Positions 62,759 through 64,000 of a stretch of DNA of 64,000 nucleotides are shown piece by piece; position 1 is the first letter of the stretch; every line of letters begins with the position of its first letter. A program made the position numbers and the translations under genes. The DNA is from Luminiphilus sp. GTDB lineage: Bacteria > Pseudomonadota > Gammaproteobacteria > Pseudomonadales > Halieaceae. Location: contig JADHNP010000001.1 of assembly GCA_016779445.1 (NCBI GenBank), forward strand, positions 1-64,000, written 5' to 3'. The notes below the pieces were generated by a model. That model saw only the letters and a list, made by a program, of their open reading frames with translations. It did no database searches and had not been told where the DNA came from.

Positions 62759-64000
62759 GTGAAAATCATTATCCTCGGAGCAGGTCAGGTAGGCGGCACA
62801 CTCGCTGAGCATCTGGCTGATGAGCAAAACGACATCACCGTCGTCGACGAGCATGCGGCGACGCTGAAGCGCCTGCAAGAACGGTTGGATATCAGAACCG
62901 TCCTTGGTAACGGCGCCCACCCCTCCACGCTGCTCAATGCTGGAGCAGAAGATGCTGACATGCTGGTTGCAGTAACAGACAGCGATGAAATCAATATGCT
63001 GGCCTGCTCTGTCGCTTTCACTCTGTTCCGCACGCCCACCAAAATCAGTCGCATTCGCTCCGCCAAGTACCTGTCTGAACAAACCGCACTATTCAAGTCG
63101 GGCGCCATTCCCGTGGACGTGATTATTGGACCCGAGCAACTGGTCACCAAAAATATAGAGCAGCTAATTGCTAACCCCGGTTCACTGCAGGTGCTCGACT
63201 TTGCCGAGGGCCGCATCAGATTAGTCGCGGTCAGAGCGCTGGCGGGGGGACCAATCGTTGGTCGTGAGCTGCAGGAAATTCGAGAACACATGCCCCGAGT
63301 GGACACCCGGGTCGCTGCTATTTTCCGCAGCGGCGGTGACCCCATCATTCCTCAGGGCTCGACGGTAGTAGAGCCTGATGACGAAGTCTTTTTCATCGCG
63401 GCTCGTGAACATATTCGCTCCGTCACCGCCGAACTAAGAACAATCGATAAGCCCTATCATAGAATCATGATTGCCGGTGGCGGCAATATCGGTTCGACGC
63501 TGGCAGAACGCCTTGAAAAACACTATCAGGTCAAAGTGATCGAGCGCTCGTATGACCGTTGTCGAGTGTTGTCTGATCTCCTAGAAGACACGCTCGTTCT
63601 TCATGGCAGCGGGAATGAGCCACTGTTATTGCAGCAGGAAAATATCGAGAACACCGATGTCTTTTGCGCCCTGACCGACAACGATGAATCAAACATTATG
63701 ATGTCGATGCTCGCCAAGCGGCTGGGCGCCAAAAAGGTAATTACCCTGATCACTAATGCGGCTTACATTGATCTGATCGGCGACGATATTGACATCGCCA
63801 TCTCCCCTCAACAAATCACGATTAGCAGCCTTTTGGCGCACGTGAGAAAAGGCGACATCGGCAATGTCCATTCGCTCAGGCGAGGTGCGGCCGAAGCAAT
63901 TGAGCTGACCGCTCACGGGGATGCGAATTCATCCAAAGTCGTGGGCAGACGCCTTGATGAATTGCATTTGCCAACGGGCGCCACGGTGGGGGCAATACTG
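62759..64000 (+). CDS. trkA: Trk potassium uptake protein TrkA (partial, runs off the window)
   Basis: The GTG at 62759 opens a frame that is still open at 64000, giving 414 of about 458 residues. GGGAGG lies 12 nt upstream. It is the peripheral NAD-binding regulator of the Trk K+ uptake system. The first RCK domain starts KIIILGAGQVGGTLAEHLADE; the second starts MIAGGGNIGSTLAERLE near residue 238. Each is followed by a TrkA-C domain (IRLVAVRALAGGPIVGRELQE). Usual neighbour of rsmB in gammaproteobacteria. Confidence 0.94.
   Translation, partial: MKIIILGAGQVGGTLAEHLADEQNDITVVDEHAATLKRLQERLDIRTVLGNGAHPSTLLNAGAEDADMLVAVTDSDEINMLACSVAFTLFRTPTKISRIRSAKYLSEQTALFKSGAIPVDVIIGPEQLVTKNIEQLIANPGSLQVLDFAEGRIRLVAVRALAGGPIVGRELQEIREHMPRVDTRVAAIFRSGGDPIIPQGSTVVEPDDEVFFIAAREHIRSVTAELRTIDKPYHRIMIAGGGNIGSTLAERLEKHYQVKVIERSYDRCRVLSDLLEDTLVLHGSGNEPLLLQQENIENTDVFCALTDNDESNIMMSMLAKRLGAKKVITLITNAAYIDLIGDDIDIAISPQQITISSLLAHVRKGDIGNVHSLRRGAAEAIELTAHGDANSSKVVGRRLDELHLPTGATVGAIL

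Overview
The window is a dense, mostly housekeeping stretch of a chromosome from an aerobic, Gram-negative gammaproteobacterium. The evidence is a block in the E. coli order tolC / yqiB-cpdA / parE, the def-fmt-rsmB-trkA run divergent from a LysM gene followed by dprA-tsaC-hemF-aroE, RdgC, cytochromes c4 and c5, a YheV-type zinc ribbon, and a cytochrome c oxidase operon with coxB, ctaD, ctaG, coxC, DUF2909 and SURF1. I infer a marine lineage near the Cellvibrionales/Halieaceae, but the sequence alone does not settle this. No rRNA, tRNA, CRISPR array, insertion sequence or prophage gene was recognised. About 65 genes lie on both strands. Starts other than ATG are common, and neighbouring genes often overlap by 4 nt.

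Layout. 0-14.3 kb is the most accessory part: an S9 peptidase, small secreted or membrane proteins, a lipoprotein carrying a PH-like domain, an orphan Rieske oxygenase with a SnoaL partner, an exo/endonuclease-phosphatase protein, a YfeK-like protein, a GDSL lipase, a K+-channel-like protein, RdgC with a DUF1653 protein, glyoxalase I and a class-I glutamine amidotransferase. 14.7-16.9 kb is an eight-haem cytochrome c with a TPR tail. 16.9-22.4 kb is YceI, parE, cpdA, yqiB and divergent tolC. 22.6-30.8 kb is a surface-glycan region: methyltransferase, alpha/alpha-toroid protein, a second methyltransferase, a GT4 glycosyltransferase, the complete dTDP-L-rhamnose pathway split into convergent rmlAC and rmlDB, and a lysophospholipase-like hydrolase coupled to rmlD. 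30.9-41.4 kb holds amino-acid metabolism: ilvE, glnE, argA, ilvD, leuA and an Lrp-type regulator divergent from leuA. 41.4-54 kb holds redox and respiration genes: dsbA, cytochromes c4 and c5, engB, polA, then SCO, SURF1 and an aa3-type oxidase whose CoxB has its own cytochrome c domain. 54-64 kb holds yheV, a gamma carbonic anhydrase, aroE, hemF, tsaC, dprA, LysM, def, fmt, rsmB and a truncated trkA.

How the genes fit together. Cytochromes c4 and c5, DsbA, SCO, Cox11 and SURF1 all serve the high-potential respiratory chain, but the usual haem A genes ctaA and ctaB are missing from this locus. The rhamnose genes plus the GT4/methyltransferase/toroid cassette look like one pathway that makes a methylated, rhamnose-containing surface glycan or glycolipid; its product is unknown. 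That cassette is the best candidate here for an undescribed system. Secondary points of interest are the octahaem-TPR cytochrome, an attenuator-like terminator in the argA leader, strong stem-loops close to start codons, and a run of convergent gene pairs with almost no space between them.
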